Below are positions 1-9,302 of a DNA stretch of 64,000 bases, piece by piece. Position 1 is the first letter of the stretch. The number at the start of each line of letters is the position of its first letter. The stretch is from an uncultured Lachnospiraceae bacterium (GTDB lineage Bacteria > Bacillota > Clostridia > Lachnospirales > Lachnospiraceae). The notes below the pieces were generated by a model. It saw only the letters and a list, made by a program, of their open reading frames with translations. It did no database searches and was not told the origin of the DNA. Location of the stretch: NCBI GenBank assembly GCA_947576945.1, contig CANPTH010000006.1, positions 39,444-103,443 of the forward strand, written 5' to 3'. The translations under genes were made by a program, and so were the position numbers.

Positions 1-510
1 TTCGGTACGGGTACGGTGATGCTTCCCTGGGCGGTGATCGAGATTCTGAGCAGGGACTATAAGATGGCGGTGGGACTGATCATCATCTGGCTGTCAGGAC
101 AGCTTGTGCGGCAGGTGATCCAGCCCAAGATCGTGGGAGATTCCATCGGCGTGGACGCTATCCCTACGTTGTTCTTATTGTTTATCGGCTATAAGGCGGC
201 CGGTGTGATGGGAATGATCCTGGCGGTGCCGATTGGCATTATCGTGATCAATCTCTATGAGGACGGCGCCTTTGACACTACCAGACAGAGCCTTAAGATC
301 CTGACAGCAGGGTTTAATAAATTCCGACGGATCCGGCCGGAGGATATCGCGATCGTGGAAGAATATGAGCGCGAAGTGGAACGCAGCTACCAGTCCAGAC
401 TGAAGAGCGCCGAGGAGGAAGAGCGTGAACTGGAGGAAGCGGCTAAGATCAGGATCGAGGAGCCGCTTATCATTAAGAAAATCATATCAAAGAAGATCGA
501 CAGAAAATAA
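1..510 (+). CDS. AI-2E family transporter, C-terminal part (cut by window start)
   Basis: The reading frame is open to the left edge, so only the last 169 residues are visible. They show the end of a polytopic membrane protein: a hydrophobic helix, then a QPKIVGDSIGVDAIPTLF-type segment followed by a GYKAAGVMGMILAVPIGIIV helix and a charged cytoplasmic tail of about 70 residues rich in Glu and Arg. The QPxIxG...P segment before the last membrane helices is characteristic of the AI-2E transporter (PerM/YtvI) family. These are membrane proteins proposed to export or exchange small solutes; the real substrate is usually unknown. The acidic, probably helical tail is longer than a minimal family member needs. 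The next gene follows after 130 bases with no terminator, so read-through is possible. Confidence 0.85.
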   Translation, partial: FGTGTVMLPWAVIEILSRDYKMAVGLIIIWLSGQLVRQVIQPKIVGDSIGVDAIPTLFLLFIGYKAAGVMGMILAVPIGIIVINLYEDGAFDTTRQSLKILTAGFNKFRRIRPEDIAIVEEYEREVERSYQSRLKSAEEEERELEEAAKIRIEEPLIIKKIISKKIDRK

Positions 511-640
511 AGAGCTGCCTGGCGTGTCAGTACGCCGGTATGATGCGGCGTATCGGCTTGTCTGCGGCAGGGGCTGCAAACAGTACGGGAAAGCGGCCGG
601 AAGGGACGCAGGCTTAAGAAAAAGAAAGAAGGATGAACCG

Positions 641-1627
641 ATGATGCGGGTGACGGTATATAATTGCAGGGATTTTGACGAGAAAGACCTGTTTCTCGAA
701 TATGCGAAGGAATTGGGAATCGAAGTGGTATTGTGTGCGGATGCGCCGGATCGCAGCAATGTCTCTCTGTGCAGGGGCAGCCGTTGTGTGGATGTGATCA
801 CGTCCAGGATCGACGCAGAATTGATGCGGGCGTTTCGTGAGCAGGGGGTGGAATACATTACCACCAGGACGATCGGGTATGACCATATTGATCTGGCGGC
901 GGCGAAAGAATGCGGCATCCGGGTAGGAAATGCGCCTTACGGCCCGCATGGGGTAGCCGACTATACGGTGATGCTGATCCTGATGTCCATCCGTAAGATG
1001 AGCGCCATTCTGGGACGGACTGCCCTGCAGGACTACACGCTGGCCGGTTTAAACGGCAGAGAGTTAAGGGAATTGACTGTTGGAGTCATTGGAACGGGAA
1101 GGATCGGAGAGACCGTGATCCGCAGCCTCTCCGGGTTCGGCTGCCGTATTCTGGCCCATGATCTGTACGAGAAGGAGGAAGTCAGGCAGTATGCCTCCTA
1201 TGTGACGCTTGACAGGATTTGGAAAGAGGCGGATGTGATCACACTGCACACGCCGCTGACGGAGGAGAACTTCCATTTGATCAACGCGGACACCATGGCG
1301 CAGATGAAAGACGGGGTAGTGATTATCAATACGGCCAGGGGCGCATTGATTGACTCGGATGCTTTTATCGAAGCCATCGAGTCGGGTAAGATCGGCGCCG
1401 CCGGCCTGGATGTGGTAGAAAATGAGTTCGGATTATACTATTATGACCACAAAGCGGATATATTAAAGAATAAGGAGCTTGCACTGCTCAGAAGTTTTCC
1501 AAATGTGACAGTGTCGCATCATATGGCTTTTTATACCAGAAACTATGTGGAAACGGTGGTGAAGGACTCTCTGATGAGCTGCAGATGTCATATGGAAGGG
1601 AAAGAGAATCCATGGGAGATTAAATGA
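641..1627 (+). CDS. D-lactate dehydrogenase family protein (VanH-like D-2-hydroxyacid dehydrogenase)
   Basis: Predicted cytoplasmic NADH-dependent reductase of 2-keto acids, most likely pyruvate to D-lactate, 328 residues. The start at 641 has an AGAAGGA ribosome site at a good distance; the frame extends further upstream but without a start site or similarity. An N-terminal segment with YITTRTIGYDHIDLAAAKE and VGNAPYGPHGVADYTVMLIL resembles D-LDH/VanH proteins. The Rossmann motif VGVIGTGRIG lies near residue 148, NTARGALID carries the substrate Arg (about R233), AGLDVVENE the acid, and the catalytic His is in the SHH motif near residue 293. Its stop codon overlaps the start of a VanZ-like gene (ATGA), so the two are translationally coupled. 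VanH feeds D-lactate to a VanA ligase in glycopeptide resistance, but no ligase or VanX is present, so fermentative D-lactate formation is equally likely. Confidence 0.85.
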   Translation: MMRVTVYNCRDFDEKDLFLEYAKELGIEVVLCADAPDRSNVSLCRGSRCVDVITSRIDAELMRAFREQGVEYITTRTIGYDHIDLAAAKECGIRVGNAPYGPHGVADYTVMLILMSIRKMSAILGRTALQDYTLAGLNGRELRELTVGVIGTGRIGETVIRSLSGFGCRILAHDLYEKEEVRQYASYVTLDRIWKEADVITLHTPLTEENFHLINADTMAQMKDGVVIINTARGALIDSDAFIEAIESGKIGAAGLDVVENEFGLYYYDHKADILKNKELALLRSFPNVTVSHHMAFYTRNYVETVVKDSLMSCRCHMEGKENPWEIK

Positions 1628-2115
1628 AGATAGAATTAGAGAAACTGAAATCAGGGCGCTTCTTTAAATATCTTTTTGCGCTTTATATTGTGGTGGTCAT
1701 CAAGGTCATCATATTCAAGTATCCCTTTGAACAGTTGAGGGCTATTGCCAATACGTGGCAGAAGGGCGTGATCCTGGAAGGACTGGGGACGGCAAATTTC
1801 GTGCCGTTTCATACGATCAAAATGTATATAGATTATGCATATAAATTAAACAGTGTAGAGAATCTGGTGGGAAATGTCCTGGCTTTTGTGCCCTTTGGCT
1901 TTCTGTTTCCGCTGGTGTCTCAGGAAGGCGGAAGGTTTTCTGTTATGTTTGTGAATGCTTTTACCTTTGTGCTGGGGATTGAGACATTTCAGCTGTTCAG
2001 CGCTTTCGGGGCTTTTGATGTGGATGATATCCTGTTAAACTGTCTGGGCGCTGCACTGGGATTCGGGTTTTATAAAATATTGGAGAAAAGAGGGTTTTTC
2101 AGGAAACAGTCATAA
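1624..2115 (+). CDS. VanZ-like family membrane protein
   Basis: 163-residue integral membrane protein with about four hydrophobic segments: residues 15-32, a loop, 70-88, 100-125 and 133-150. The motif NLVGNVLAFVPFGFLFPL followed by ETFQLFSAFGAFDVDDILLNCLGAALGF is the signature of the VanZ-like family: an asparagine/glycine-rich N-x-x-G-N turn, an E-x-x-Q motif and the D-x-D-D-x-x-x-N signature. Family members include teicoplanin-resistance VanZ and many proteins of unknown function; a link to envelope lipids or lipoteichoic acid is often suspected. It overlaps the D-lactate dehydrogenase gene by four bases. The pairing with a VanH-like enzyme is notable but is not a van cluster. Confidence 0.8.
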   Translation: MKIELEKLKSGRFFKYLFALYIVVVIKVIIFKYPFEQLRAIANTWQKGVILEGLGTANFVPFHTIKMYIDYAYKLNSVENLVGNVLAFVPFGFLFPLVSQEGGRFSVMFVNAFTFVLGIETFQLFSAFGAFDVDDILLNCLGAALGFGFYKILEKRGFFRKQS

Positions 2116-2212
2116 ATAATAGAAGGATTGCGCGGAAGCGGTTGTGTTTATCGTGGAAAAGGAATAGAATAGTAAAAAGAGAATGCGGGTGTTGCATGCA
2201 GGAGGGGATATT

Positions 2213-2803
2213 ATGGGCAGCCTGTTAAAGAAACTGAAGAAAAATGTGGTGATCTCCGCGTTGTTGTGTATTGGTCTGGGCCTGGTGCTGGCCATCTGGC
2301 CGGGGATGTCGATGCATATCGTGTGTACTGCCATCGGTTCGGTTCTGATCCTGGGCGGGCTGATCCGGCTGGCGGAGAGCTTTTTTGACAGAGATGGTAG
2401 TATGTACGCGCAGATGAATATGATCGTGGGAATTATTTTTGCCGTGGTCGGAATCTGGATTGTGATCAAGCCGGAGAAAGTGCTGGCGATCATACCGATC
2501 ATTGTGGGGATCGTGATTGCTCTGCACGGACTGAACAATCTGCAGCAGTCGGTGGCGCTTTACAGGGAGAAATATGATAAATGGTGGGTGGCGCTGATTC
2601 TTGGACTGATAACGGTGGGATTCGGTGCGCTGCTGATTTTCAATCCTTTTGCGGCGCTGGATACCGTGGTGACGTTGATCGGATTTTTCCTGATCTATGA
2701 CGGCGTGTCGGATCTCTGGATCGTATCGAGGATATCAAAAACCGCCAGAATACTGCGCCAGGAAGCCGAAGCGGTGGATGTGGATGCGGAAGAGATAGAT
2801 TGA
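2213..2803 (+). CDS. DUF308 / HdeD-like membrane protein
   Basis: 196-residue protein with six hydrophobic segments in three helical hairpins, each with a glycine-rich turn (LILGGLIRLAES, IGFFLIYDGVSDLW). This threefold repeat is typical of the HdeD/DUF308 family (short-repeat membrane proteins), which includes E. coli HdeD, linked to acid resistance. The start at 2213 is chosen because GGAGGGG lies seven bases upstream; an in-frame ATG at 2183 has no ribosome site. The C-terminus is short and acidic. The molecular role of the family is not known. It is followed after 13 bases by the DUF2130 gene, so the two are probably cotranscribed. Confidence 0.8.
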   Translation: MGSLLKKLKKNVVISALLCIGLGLVLAIWPGMSMHIVCTAIGSVLILGGLIRLAESFFDRDGSMYAQMNMIVGIIFAVVGIWIVIKPEKVLAIIPIIVGIVIALHGLNNLQQSVALYREKYDKWWVALILGLITVGFGALLIFNPFAALDTVVTLIGFFLIYDGVSDLWIVSRISKTARILRQEAEAVDVDAEEID

Positions 2804-2816
2804 GGAATGAACGCCT

Positions 2817-4055
2817 ATGCAGAAGATTACATGTCCCAGCTGCGGAGAGGTCTTTGTAGTGGATGAATCCGGCTACGCGCAGATTCTCAAGCAGGTAAGG
2901 GATCAGGAATTTGAGAAAGAACTGAGACAACGTGAAAGAGATCTGGAAGAATTAAAGGAAAGGGATCTGGAACTGGCGCAGATGAAGCAGAAGGAAACGT
3001 TTGACAAGGCGCTTTCTTCCAGAGAAGCGGAAATCTCCAGGAAAGACAGAGAGATTGAGCTGTTGAGAGCACAGCTTGGAAACAGCGAGACGGAGAAGCA
3101 GCTGGCTGTTTCAGAGGCGCTGCAGAAGAAAGAGAGAGAGCTTTCCGAGAAGGCGACACAGATTACGGAATTAAGAAGCCTGCTGTCAGGGAAAGAGACG
3201 GAGCGCCAGCTGAAAGAACAGGCGCTGCAGAAGCAGTATGAGGACAGGCTTAAGCTGAAAGACGAACAGATCGAGTACTATAAAGATTTTAAGGCCAGGC
3301 AGTCTACGAAGATGATCGGAGAGAGCCTGGAGCAGCACTGTCTGAACCAGTTTAACGCATTGCGGATGACAGCGTTTCCGCGGGCTTATTTTGAGAAGGA
3401 TAATGATGCACGAACCGGCAGCAAGGGCGATTTTATTTTCCGGGAGGCAGCGGAAGGCGTTGAATTTATCTCTATTATGTTCGAGATGAAGAATGAGATG
3501 GACGAGACGGCTACCAAGCATAAGAACGAAGATTTCCTGAAAGAGCTTGACAAGGACAGGCGTGAGAAGGGATGTGAATATGCAGTCCTGGTTTCCCTGC
3601 TGGAGATCGACAATGACCTGTATAATAACGGCATCGTGGATGTCTCTTATAAATATGAGAAGATGTATGTGATCCGGCCCCAGTTTTTTATTCCGATCAT
3701 TACGCTGCTGCGCAATGCGGCGCTGAATTCGCTGCAGTATCGGCAGGAATTGGAGGTAACGAAGCATCAGCAGATTGATCTGCTGCATTTTGAAGAGAAT
3801 ATGAATGCCTTTAAAGATGGGTTTGCGCGCAACTACAGACTTGCCAGCGACAGGTTCAAGACCGCCATCGATGAGATTGATAAGACGATCACGCATTTAC
3901 AGAAGACGAAGGATGCTCTGTTGTCTTCGGAGAATAATCTGCGGCTGGCCAATAACAAGGCGGAGGATCTGAGCATTAAGAAGCTGACGAAGAACGCGCC
4001 CAGTGTGAAGGAGAAGTTTGATGAGCTGAAAGAAAATTCTGCTTGTAAATCTTAG
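2817..4055 (+). CDS. DUF2130 domain-containing coiled-coil protein
   Basis: 412 residues. It begins with a short cysteine pair segment (CPSCGEVF, residues 5-12) resembling half of a zinc ribbon, followed by a long charged coiled coil (about residues 25-150). The C-terminal half (about 155-380) is the DUF2130 domain, with SLEQHCLNQFN, GSKGDFIFRE and FEMKNEMDE blocks. GDF...FEMKNE resembles the D...ExK core of PD-(D/E)XK nucleases, so a nuclease fold is a possible reading, but I do not claim activity. Members are usually soluble and uncharacterised; some sit near phage or stress genes. Here it stands in an ordinary chromosomal gene string. Confidence 0.8.
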   Translation: MQKITCPSCGEVFVVDESGYAQILKQVRDQEFEKELRQRERDLEELKERDLELAQMKQKETFDKALSSREAEISRKDREIELLRAQLGNSETEKQLAVSEALQKKERELSEKATQITELRSLLSGKETERQLKEQALQKQYEDRLKLKDEQIEYYKDFKARQSTKMIGESLEQHCLNQFNALRMTAFPRAYFEKDNDARTGSKGDFIFREAAEGVEFISIMFEMKNEMDETATKHKNEDFLKELDKDRREKGCEYAVLVSLLEIDNDLYNNGIVDVSYKYEKMYVIRPQFFIPIITLLRNAALNSLQYRQELEVTKHQQIDLLHFEENMNAFKDGFARNYRLASDRFKTAIDEIDKTITHLQKTKDALLSSENNLRLANNKAEDLSIKKLTKNAPSVKEKFDELKENSACKS

Positions 4056-4141
4056 AAAGAAGTACTAGAATGAGGTTAAATGAATTTTCTGATAAGCAAT
4101 TTATTGCACACTTTTATGTTATCGAAGAGAGGGAATGAGCT

Positions 4142-4624
4142 ATGGCGATCGGAGCAATCAATGCATATGGGGCGATGAATGCGGTTAGTTTTCGGCCTTA
4201 TGTGTATAATGCGAATACGGTAAATTCAGCCAGCATGAATAAGTTGTCCAGAATATCTGACAATGTGCTGGATAAGAAGATTGATTACAATGAGCTTACG
4301 GATGAGAGTCTTAACGAGAACCCGTTAAAGAAGGGACAGACGCTTGATTTCCAGGGAATGCTTGACAGGCAGATGAGGCGTGGCCAGAATATTGCGGCCA
4401 GGATCATGCGGCCGATGGAAGCGGAAGATATGGATGCCGCAGCAGGAACAGCTCAGATGACCGGAGGGACGGAGGCAGCGGCACGTTTTGATCTGTCAGA
4501 GACAGAAGAAGTACAGGCTGTGGAAGAGCGTGCAGCAGAGGCAGCGGCGGATGGAAGCGGCGGGAATATCAACTATCAGATGCAGCAGGCGCTGCGGGCA
4601 TATGAGATGTTTATGACGGCCTGA
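4142..4624 (+). CDS. Hypothetical protein, 160 aa, no recognised family
   Basis: A GAGAGGG ribosome site precedes the ATG. The N-terminal 40 residues are rich in Ala, Asn and Ser with no membrane segment. The middle contains a basic RQMRRGQNIAARIMR stretch, then an Ala/Glu-rich, probably disordered region (about 95-140), and the protein ends in INYQMQQALRAYEMFMTA, a predicted amphipathic helix. I do not recognise it. The Asn/Ala-rich start and amphipathic C-terminal helix resemble small proteins associated with flagella or secretion in clostridia, and a chemoreceptor gene follows, but this is only context. A strong terminator ends the unit 85 bases downstream. Confidence 0.65.
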   Translation: MAIGAINAYGAMNAVSFRPYVYNANTVNSASMNKLSRISDNVLDKKIDYNELTDESLNENPLKKGQTLDFQGMLDRQMRRGQNIAARIMRPMEAEDMDAAAGTAQMTGGTEAAARFDLSETEEVQAVEERAAEAAADGSGGNINYQMQQALRAYEMFMTA

Positions 4625-4708
4625 ACCGGCCGCATGGGTTACGTTTGTGCGGATGAAGCGGTGTCTGACCGGGCGCTGCCGGAAAATTGCAGAATTGAAT
4701 TGGAAGCG

Positions 4709-4743
4709 GAATCCTCATTTAATACTAAGTGAGGATTCTTTTT
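4709..4743 (+). terminator. Intrinsic terminator after the 160-aa hypothetical gene
   Basis: A 12-bp stem (GAATCCTCATTT pairing with AAGTGAGGATTC, one G-U pair) with loop AATACT is followed by five T. It separates the upstream gene string from the chemoreceptor gene. Confidence 0.9.
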
Positions 4744-4818
4744 AGAATCGCAGACAGTATATTAATTTGCAGATTATCGGCTCGCAGCTTTCAGACAACT
4801 TTCGGGAGTTCTACGGCT

Positions 4819-4847
4819 TTGACTTTTCCTGAAAAAAACGCTATACT
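4819..4847 (+). promoter_or_regulatory. Sigma-A-type promoter of the chemoreceptor gene
   Basis: TTGACT, 17-base spacer, TATACT, located 40 bases before the start codon and downstream of a terminator. The match to the vegetative consensus is good, so this chemoreceptor need not depend on the flagellar sigma factor. Confidence 0.75.
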
Positions 4848-4887
4848 TAAAGGCGGCTTAAAAATTACATACCGGAGGGATTTTACG

Positions 4888-6864
4888 ATGAAAATCAAAG
4901 CGAAACTGATCATTTGTTTTTCTGCGATCTGCATCGGATGCGTGTTGATCGCAATGTTATGTGTTCTGGTAAGGACACGTAATCGGTTCGATGAGCTGAA
5001 TGATATGAAGGCTAAGATGACGGCCAGATATTATGCATCTGCGATCCAGACATGGCTCGCCGAGAAGACTGCGATTGTTGATTCCGCAGTGGTGTACATG
5101 GAATCTCTGGATACGGTCAACGAAGACGCAGTGGTGGATTACCTGGAGGGACTGCTGCGTGCGAATGAGGGAACAACGGATGTGTTTGCGGCGTTTACGG
5201 ACGGAACTTTTATGGATGGTGGCAGGCTCGAACTGGGAGAAGACTGGGACTATACCGGTTATCCGTGGTATACGGAAGCGCTGGCGGCTGATGGAAAGGT
5301 TTATTGTGAACCGTATAACGACGGCGGCATGGTGATGCCGGTCTCCAGAAAATTTACCTGTAAGAACGGTTCTACGGGCGTGATCGGTATGAGCCTGCAG
5401 CTGCAGACCATGTTTGACATGGTCAATGAGATCGCGGCCAGCGCGGACGGAAGTTACGTGATCATGACAGATAACAGCGGCAATATTCTGATGCATGAGA
5501 ACAGTGAGTATATGCCGTCTCAGGATAAGATCAGCTCAGTATTGGAGGTTTTGGGCGGGGCGTATGTTGCTTCCATGGAGGATCCGTCGCTCCCGATCAA
5601 AGACTATGACGGTGTGATGAGGTACCTGACAGCATTTCCCAGCAGTGTGGGAAGTATTACCATTGCCACGCCGGTCGCGGTATATAACGAGGCGCTCAAC
5701 AGGGTGATGCTGGCATTTGTCATCACGATGCTGATCGCTGCGGTGGTAGCGGCGGCGATCGTGGCGGTGTTCAGCAACAGCATCACCAGGCCGATCATTG
5801 CGATGCAGCAGGAGATCGTAGAATTGCGGGAGCTGAAGCTGCAGATGAAGGAAAGCACATCGGGCGGACATGTGCGGCAGGACGAAATGGGTGTTATGGA
5901 CAGGGCGATCCAGGAACTGCGCGGTCGTCTGAATCAGATCGTACAGCAGATGGTCCGGGCATCCGATACCTTAAAAGAACAGTTTGATACGGTACGTGTA
6001 TCGATGGAAAATTCGGTATCCGATAATCATTCCGTGAAAGATACGGTCAGCCAGATCGTGATTGCGATCGATGATGTGGCACAGCAGACTCAGCAGGCAA
6101 ATGAGAATTTTGCCGAGTTTTCGGATGAACTGTCCAATGTGGCAGGGCGTATGGAGGAAATGAATGAAGTAGCGGCAGCGGCAGTCAGCCAGTGCTATGA
6201 CGGGATGGAGACTGTGGAACTGCTTTCCAGGAAGATCGACCAGAGCCGCGTACTGCAGGATGCTACTTATGCGACAGCCAGCAGCCTTTCTCAGAAGTCC
6301 CTTTCTATTGACGGGATCAGCAAGACAATCAGTGAGATTGCCAGCCAGACATCGCTGCTTGCTTTGAATGCGGCTATCGAAGCGGCCAGAGCCGGCGAGA
6401 TGGGAAGAGGATTTGCAGTGGTAGCCGGCGAGATCGGCGGACTCGCAGCGCAGACTGCATCGGCCACCGGAGATATCAATCATATTATTTCGGAGATTCA
6501 GGCGGAGATTAAGAATGTCAGCACGCAGATCGGAAAGATTCAGGATACGACGACAGACTGTATGAGTACAATGTCTGATACGCAGGGGGTATTCCAGAGA
6601 ATCAGCGACAATATCTCCGGAATGGGCAATGATATCAATGAACTGGAGAATGCGGTGGAGAAGCTTAATCGAAACAAGGACGACATTGTAGATAAGTTCT
6701 CTAATATTTCAAGTGAGACACAGGAACTGACGGCGGCCAGCCAGGAAGTGAACGAGCGGGTGGAGAGCCAGAGTTCGGAAATGGATCGGATCAATGTGTC
6801 CATGAGTGAGCTGCATGAGGTGGTGGAACGCCTGAATGGTATTATTGAAGAATTCCACGTATAA
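4888..6864 (+). CDS. Methyl-accepting chemotaxis protein with extracellular sensor domain
   Basis: 658-residue transmembrane chemoreceptor. GGAGGG lies eight bases before the chosen ATG. A first membrane helix (about residues 7-29) is followed by an extracellular region of about 240 residues resembling a dCache-type sensor ([14 protein letters not shown] and [12 protein letters not shown] are typical Cache blocks), a second membrane helix (about 274-296), HAMP-like sequence and a long signalling coiled coil. The conserved tip sequence [20 protein letters not shown] lies near residues 490-510. Cache sensors often bind amino acids, organic acids or amines, but the ligand cannot be named. It has its own promoter and no neighbouring chemotaxis genes. 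It should signal to CheA/CheW encoded elsewhere. Confidence 0.92.
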   Translation: MKIKAKLIICFSAICIGCVLIAMLCVLVRTRNRFDELNDMKAKMTARYYASAIQTWLAEKTAIVDSAVVYMESLDTVNEDAVVDYLEGLLRANEGTTDVFAAFTDGTFMDGGRLELGEDWDYTGYPWYTEALAADGKVYCEPYNDGGMVMPVSRKFTCKNGSTGVIGMSLQLQTMFDMVNEIAASADGSYVIMTDNSGNILMHENSEYMPSQDKISSVLEVLGGAYVASMEDPSLPIKDYDGVMRYLTAFPSSVGSITIATPVAVYNEALNRVMLAFVITMLIAAVVAAAIVAVFSNSITRPIIAMQQEIVELRELKLQMKESTSGGHVRQDEMGVMDRAIQELRGRLNQIVQQMVRASDTLKEQFDTVRVSMENSVSDNHSVKDTVSQIVIAIDDVAQQTQQANENFAEFSDELSNVAGRMEEMNEVAAAAVSQCYDGMETVELLSRKIDQSRVLQDATYATASSLSQKSLSIDGISKTISEIASQTSLLALNAAIEAARAGEMGRGFAVVAGEIGGLAAQTASATGDINHIISEIQAEIKNVSTQIGKIQDTTTDCMSTMSDTQGVFQRISDNISGMGNDINELENAVEKLNRNKDDIVDKFSNISSETQELTAASQEVNERVESQSSEMDRINVSMSELHEVVERLNGIIEEFHV

Positions 6865-6969
6865 TTTATTATATGTAATATTATGTATCAGGAAACTTTA
6901 TTTGTGGGCGGATATATGCAGCCGGTTTTGTTATGTTGAACAGGAAACAGGCTGATTGACCGGAAAGGT

Positions 6970-7869
6970 ATGGTTTGGAGGATGGGAGACAGGAAGGAGA
7001 ATCTTCCCGGGAAAATCCGGGATGTGCTGATGCCGTTTGCGGTATATTATGCGGTATATATGGCGGCTTTCTTTCTCCTGTCCTGCGGCCTGCGGATCAT
7101 GGCAGGAATCTCCGGAAACGGTGTATGGGCAGATGATGCAGCGACAGCAGCGGCAGTTGTCAGGAAGCTGATTGAGGAGCAGGGAGAAACTGTGACTGGA
7201 ATAGTCAACGGAATCAGTATGCTGACCGGGGCGGCTTTTCTGATGCCCATGCTTCGTGCAGAACTGCAGATGCGAAAAAGCGGCGGGCAAAAGGAACTGT
7301 ATGGGCGGTTCGCAGCGGCTGTACTGTCAATGACAGTGGCGCTGGCGGCCGCCTCTTCCATTGGACTCAATATTCTATTGTCATTGACCGGATTGGTACA
7401 GAGTTCGGCCGGCTATCAGAGGGCAGCGCAGAATCAGTACGGTGTGATGTTTGGGATAGGATTGTTTCTGTATACGGTGATATCACCGCTGGCGGAGGAG
7501 GTGGTCTTCCGGGGGGTGATCTATAACCGGATGCGCAGGTATTTTTGCGGAAGCTGCAGGATGCCGGTGAGTGCGGCGATTGTTGTTTCCGGTCTGTTGT
7601 TTGGTATGTATCACGGGAATCTGGTGCAGGGGATTTACGGTTGCTGTATGGGGATGCTGATGGCCTGGCTGTATGAGCATACCCATGATTTCCGGATTCC
7701 CTGCCTTTTTCATGGAGCGGCGAACTGTGTGGTGTATCTGACAGCCCAGAACGCAGCGCTGCAGGAGAAGCTCTATACGGCGCCATGGTGCGCCTTACTG
7801 CTGGCGGCAGCTGCGGGCCTGCTGTTCCTGCTGAAAATTTTGTCCTGCGGAGTTTTGACAGACAATTAA
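6970..7869 (+). CDS. CPBP family intramembrane glutamic endopeptidase
   Basis: 299-residue multi-pass membrane protein. Motif 1 is EEVVFRG (E176, E177, R181), motif 2 is the His of MYHGN (about H215), and motif 3 is HGAANC (H248, N252): the complete catalytic set of the CPBP (CAAX protease and bacteriocin-processing, ABI) family. About seven or eight hydrophobic segments are visible. Members cleave membrane or lipopeptide substrates, for example bacteriocin leaders or immunity-related targets; no bacteriocin gene is near. The start is uncertain: the ATG at 6970 follows a short AAAGG, while the ATG at 6982 follows GGAGG with no spacing. The next gene begins 17 bases after the stop. Confidence 0.88.
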   Translation: MVWRMGDRKENLPGKIRDVLMPFAVYYAVYMAAFFLLSCGLRIMAGISGNGVWADDAATAAAVVRKLIEEQGETVTGIVNGISMLTGAAFLMPMLRAELQMRKSGGQKELYGRFAAAVLSMTVALAAASSIGLNILLSLTGLVQSSAGYQRAAQNQYGVMFGIGLFLYTVISPLAEEVVFRGVIYNRMRRYFCGSCRMPVSAAIVVSGLLFGMYHGNLVQGIYGCCMGMLMAWLYEHTHDFRIPCLFHGAANCVVYLTAQNAALQEKLYTAPWCALLLAAAAGLLFLLKILSCGVLTDN

Positions 7870-7886
7870 GAACGGAGAAATACAGG

Positions 7887-9302
7887 ATGAAAGCAATGAG
7901 TTATGAAGAGAAATACAGGATGATGACGGAAACACCGGTCAGTCGTCTGATCTCAAGACTGGCGGCGCCAACGATCATCAGCATGTTGATTACCTCGATC
8001 TATAATATGGCGGATACTTTTTTCGTCAGCCAGTTAAGCACAAGCGCTTCCGGCGCCGTGGGAGTCAATTTTTCGCTGATGGCCATGATTCAGGCGATTG
8101 GCTTTACGCTGGGTATGGGAAGTGGAAACTATATCTCCAGAATGCTGGGGGCAAAGGAACAGGAAAAGGCGCAGAGAGCGTGTTCTACGGCGGTATATAC
8201 CGCCCTTACTTTCGGGCTTTTGCTGGCTGTTCTGGGAATCTGCAATATTGACAGGCTGGTCCGGATCCTGGGCGCGACGGAGACGATCGCCCCGTACGCG
8301 AAAGATTATGGGAAGTACATACTGATCGCGGCGCCCTACATGACTGTGTCTTTTGTGTTCAATAACCATCTTCGCTCCCAGGGAAATGCTGCGCTTTCCA
8401 TGATCGGCATCACTACGGGCGGTGTACTGAATGTGATTCTCGATCCGATCCTGATTTTCGGGTTTGACATGGGGATTTCAGGCGCGGCCATCGCCACGAT
8501 CTTCAGCCAGTTTGTGAGCTTTATCATTTTGCTGACGCTGGTGATCCGTGCGGGCAATGTACTGAAGCCGCTGCCGAAATATTTTACTTTCCGGGGATGG
8601 GTATACGGAGAGATCCTTTCTGCCGGGATGCCGACGCTCGGAAGACAGGGGCTGGCAAGCGTGGCTTCTGTGCTGCTGAATGTGGCGGCATCCGGGTTCG
8701 GAGACGCGGCGGTGGCGGCCATGTCTATTGTGACGAGGATCATGATGTTTATCAATTCGGCGCTGATCGGTTTTGGCCAGGGCTTCCAGCCGGTGTGCGG
8801 ATTTAATTTCGGGGCGAAGCGATATGACAGGGTGCTGGAGTCTTACTTTTTCTGCCGCCGTGTGGCGCTTGCCTTCCTGTTGGTGATGGGCGTCGTTATG
8901 TTTGCCGTTTCCACGCCGATCATGCGTATGTTCAGAAAAGAGGATGCGGAAGTGATCCGCATCGGCGCGCTGGCGTTGAAAATGCAATGCTGTCTGCTCC
9001 CTTTTCAGTCATATGTGATCATCGGAAACATGCTCACCCAGTCGATCGGTTACAGCTTCCGGGCGACGCTTACCGCGGTCAGCAAGCAGGGATTGTTTTT
9101 CATCCCGGCGATCCTGGTTTTGCCCAGGATCTTCGGGGTGACGGGACTTCAGCTGGCGCAGCCTGTGGCGGACGGCCTTACGTTTCTGCTCACGCAGGTC
9201 ATTGTGGTGATGGTAGTCAAGGAGCTGCGGGAGATGAATGCGAAGGAGGAGCAGACAGCTGACGCTCCCTTTTCTGCACCCGGCATTTCAGATAGAGAAT
9301 AG
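7887..9302 (+). CDS. MATE family efflux transporter
   Basis: 471 residues with about twelve membrane helices in two homologous halves, typical of multidrug and toxin extrusion proteins (DinF/NorM-like clostridial branch). Recognisable family blocks are PTIISMLITSIYNMADTFFVS near the start, DPILIFGFDMGISGAA, and GQGFQPVCGFNFGAKRYDRV in the second half. Expected function is Na+- or H+-driven export of cationic compounds; the substrate is unknown. The start at 7887 has a GGAG-type site and lies just after the stop of the CPBP gene. Its last 86 bases overlap the 3' end of the convergent MFS gene on the other strand. Confidence 0.92.
   Translation: MKAMSYEEKYRMMTETPVSRLISRLAAPTIISMLITSIYNMADTFFVSQLSTSASGAVGVNFSLMAMIQAIGFTLGMGSGNYISRMLGAKEQEKAQRACSTAVYTALTFGLLLAVLGICNIDRLVRILGATETIAPYAKDYGKYILIAAPYMTVSFVFNNHLRSQGNAALSMIGITTGGVLNVILDPILIFGFDMGISGAAIATIFSQFVSFIILLTLVIRAGNVLKPLPKYFTFRGWVYGEILSAGMPTLGRQGLASVASVLLNVAASGFGDAAVAAMSIVTRIMMFINSALIGFGQGFQPVCGFNFGAKRYDRVLESYFFCRRVALAFLLVMGVVMFAVSTPIMRMFRKEDAEVIRIGALALKMQCCLLPFQSYVIIGNMLTQSIGYSFRATLTAVSKQGLFFIPAILVLPRIFGVTGLQLAQPVADGLTFLLTQVIVVMVVKELREMNAKEEQTADAPFSAPGISDRE

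Noticed and set aside
641..2115. A vancomycin-resistance cluster
   Set aside because: Only VanH- and VanZ-like genes are present; no VanA/B ligase, VanX dipeptidase or VanRS regulators are nearby.
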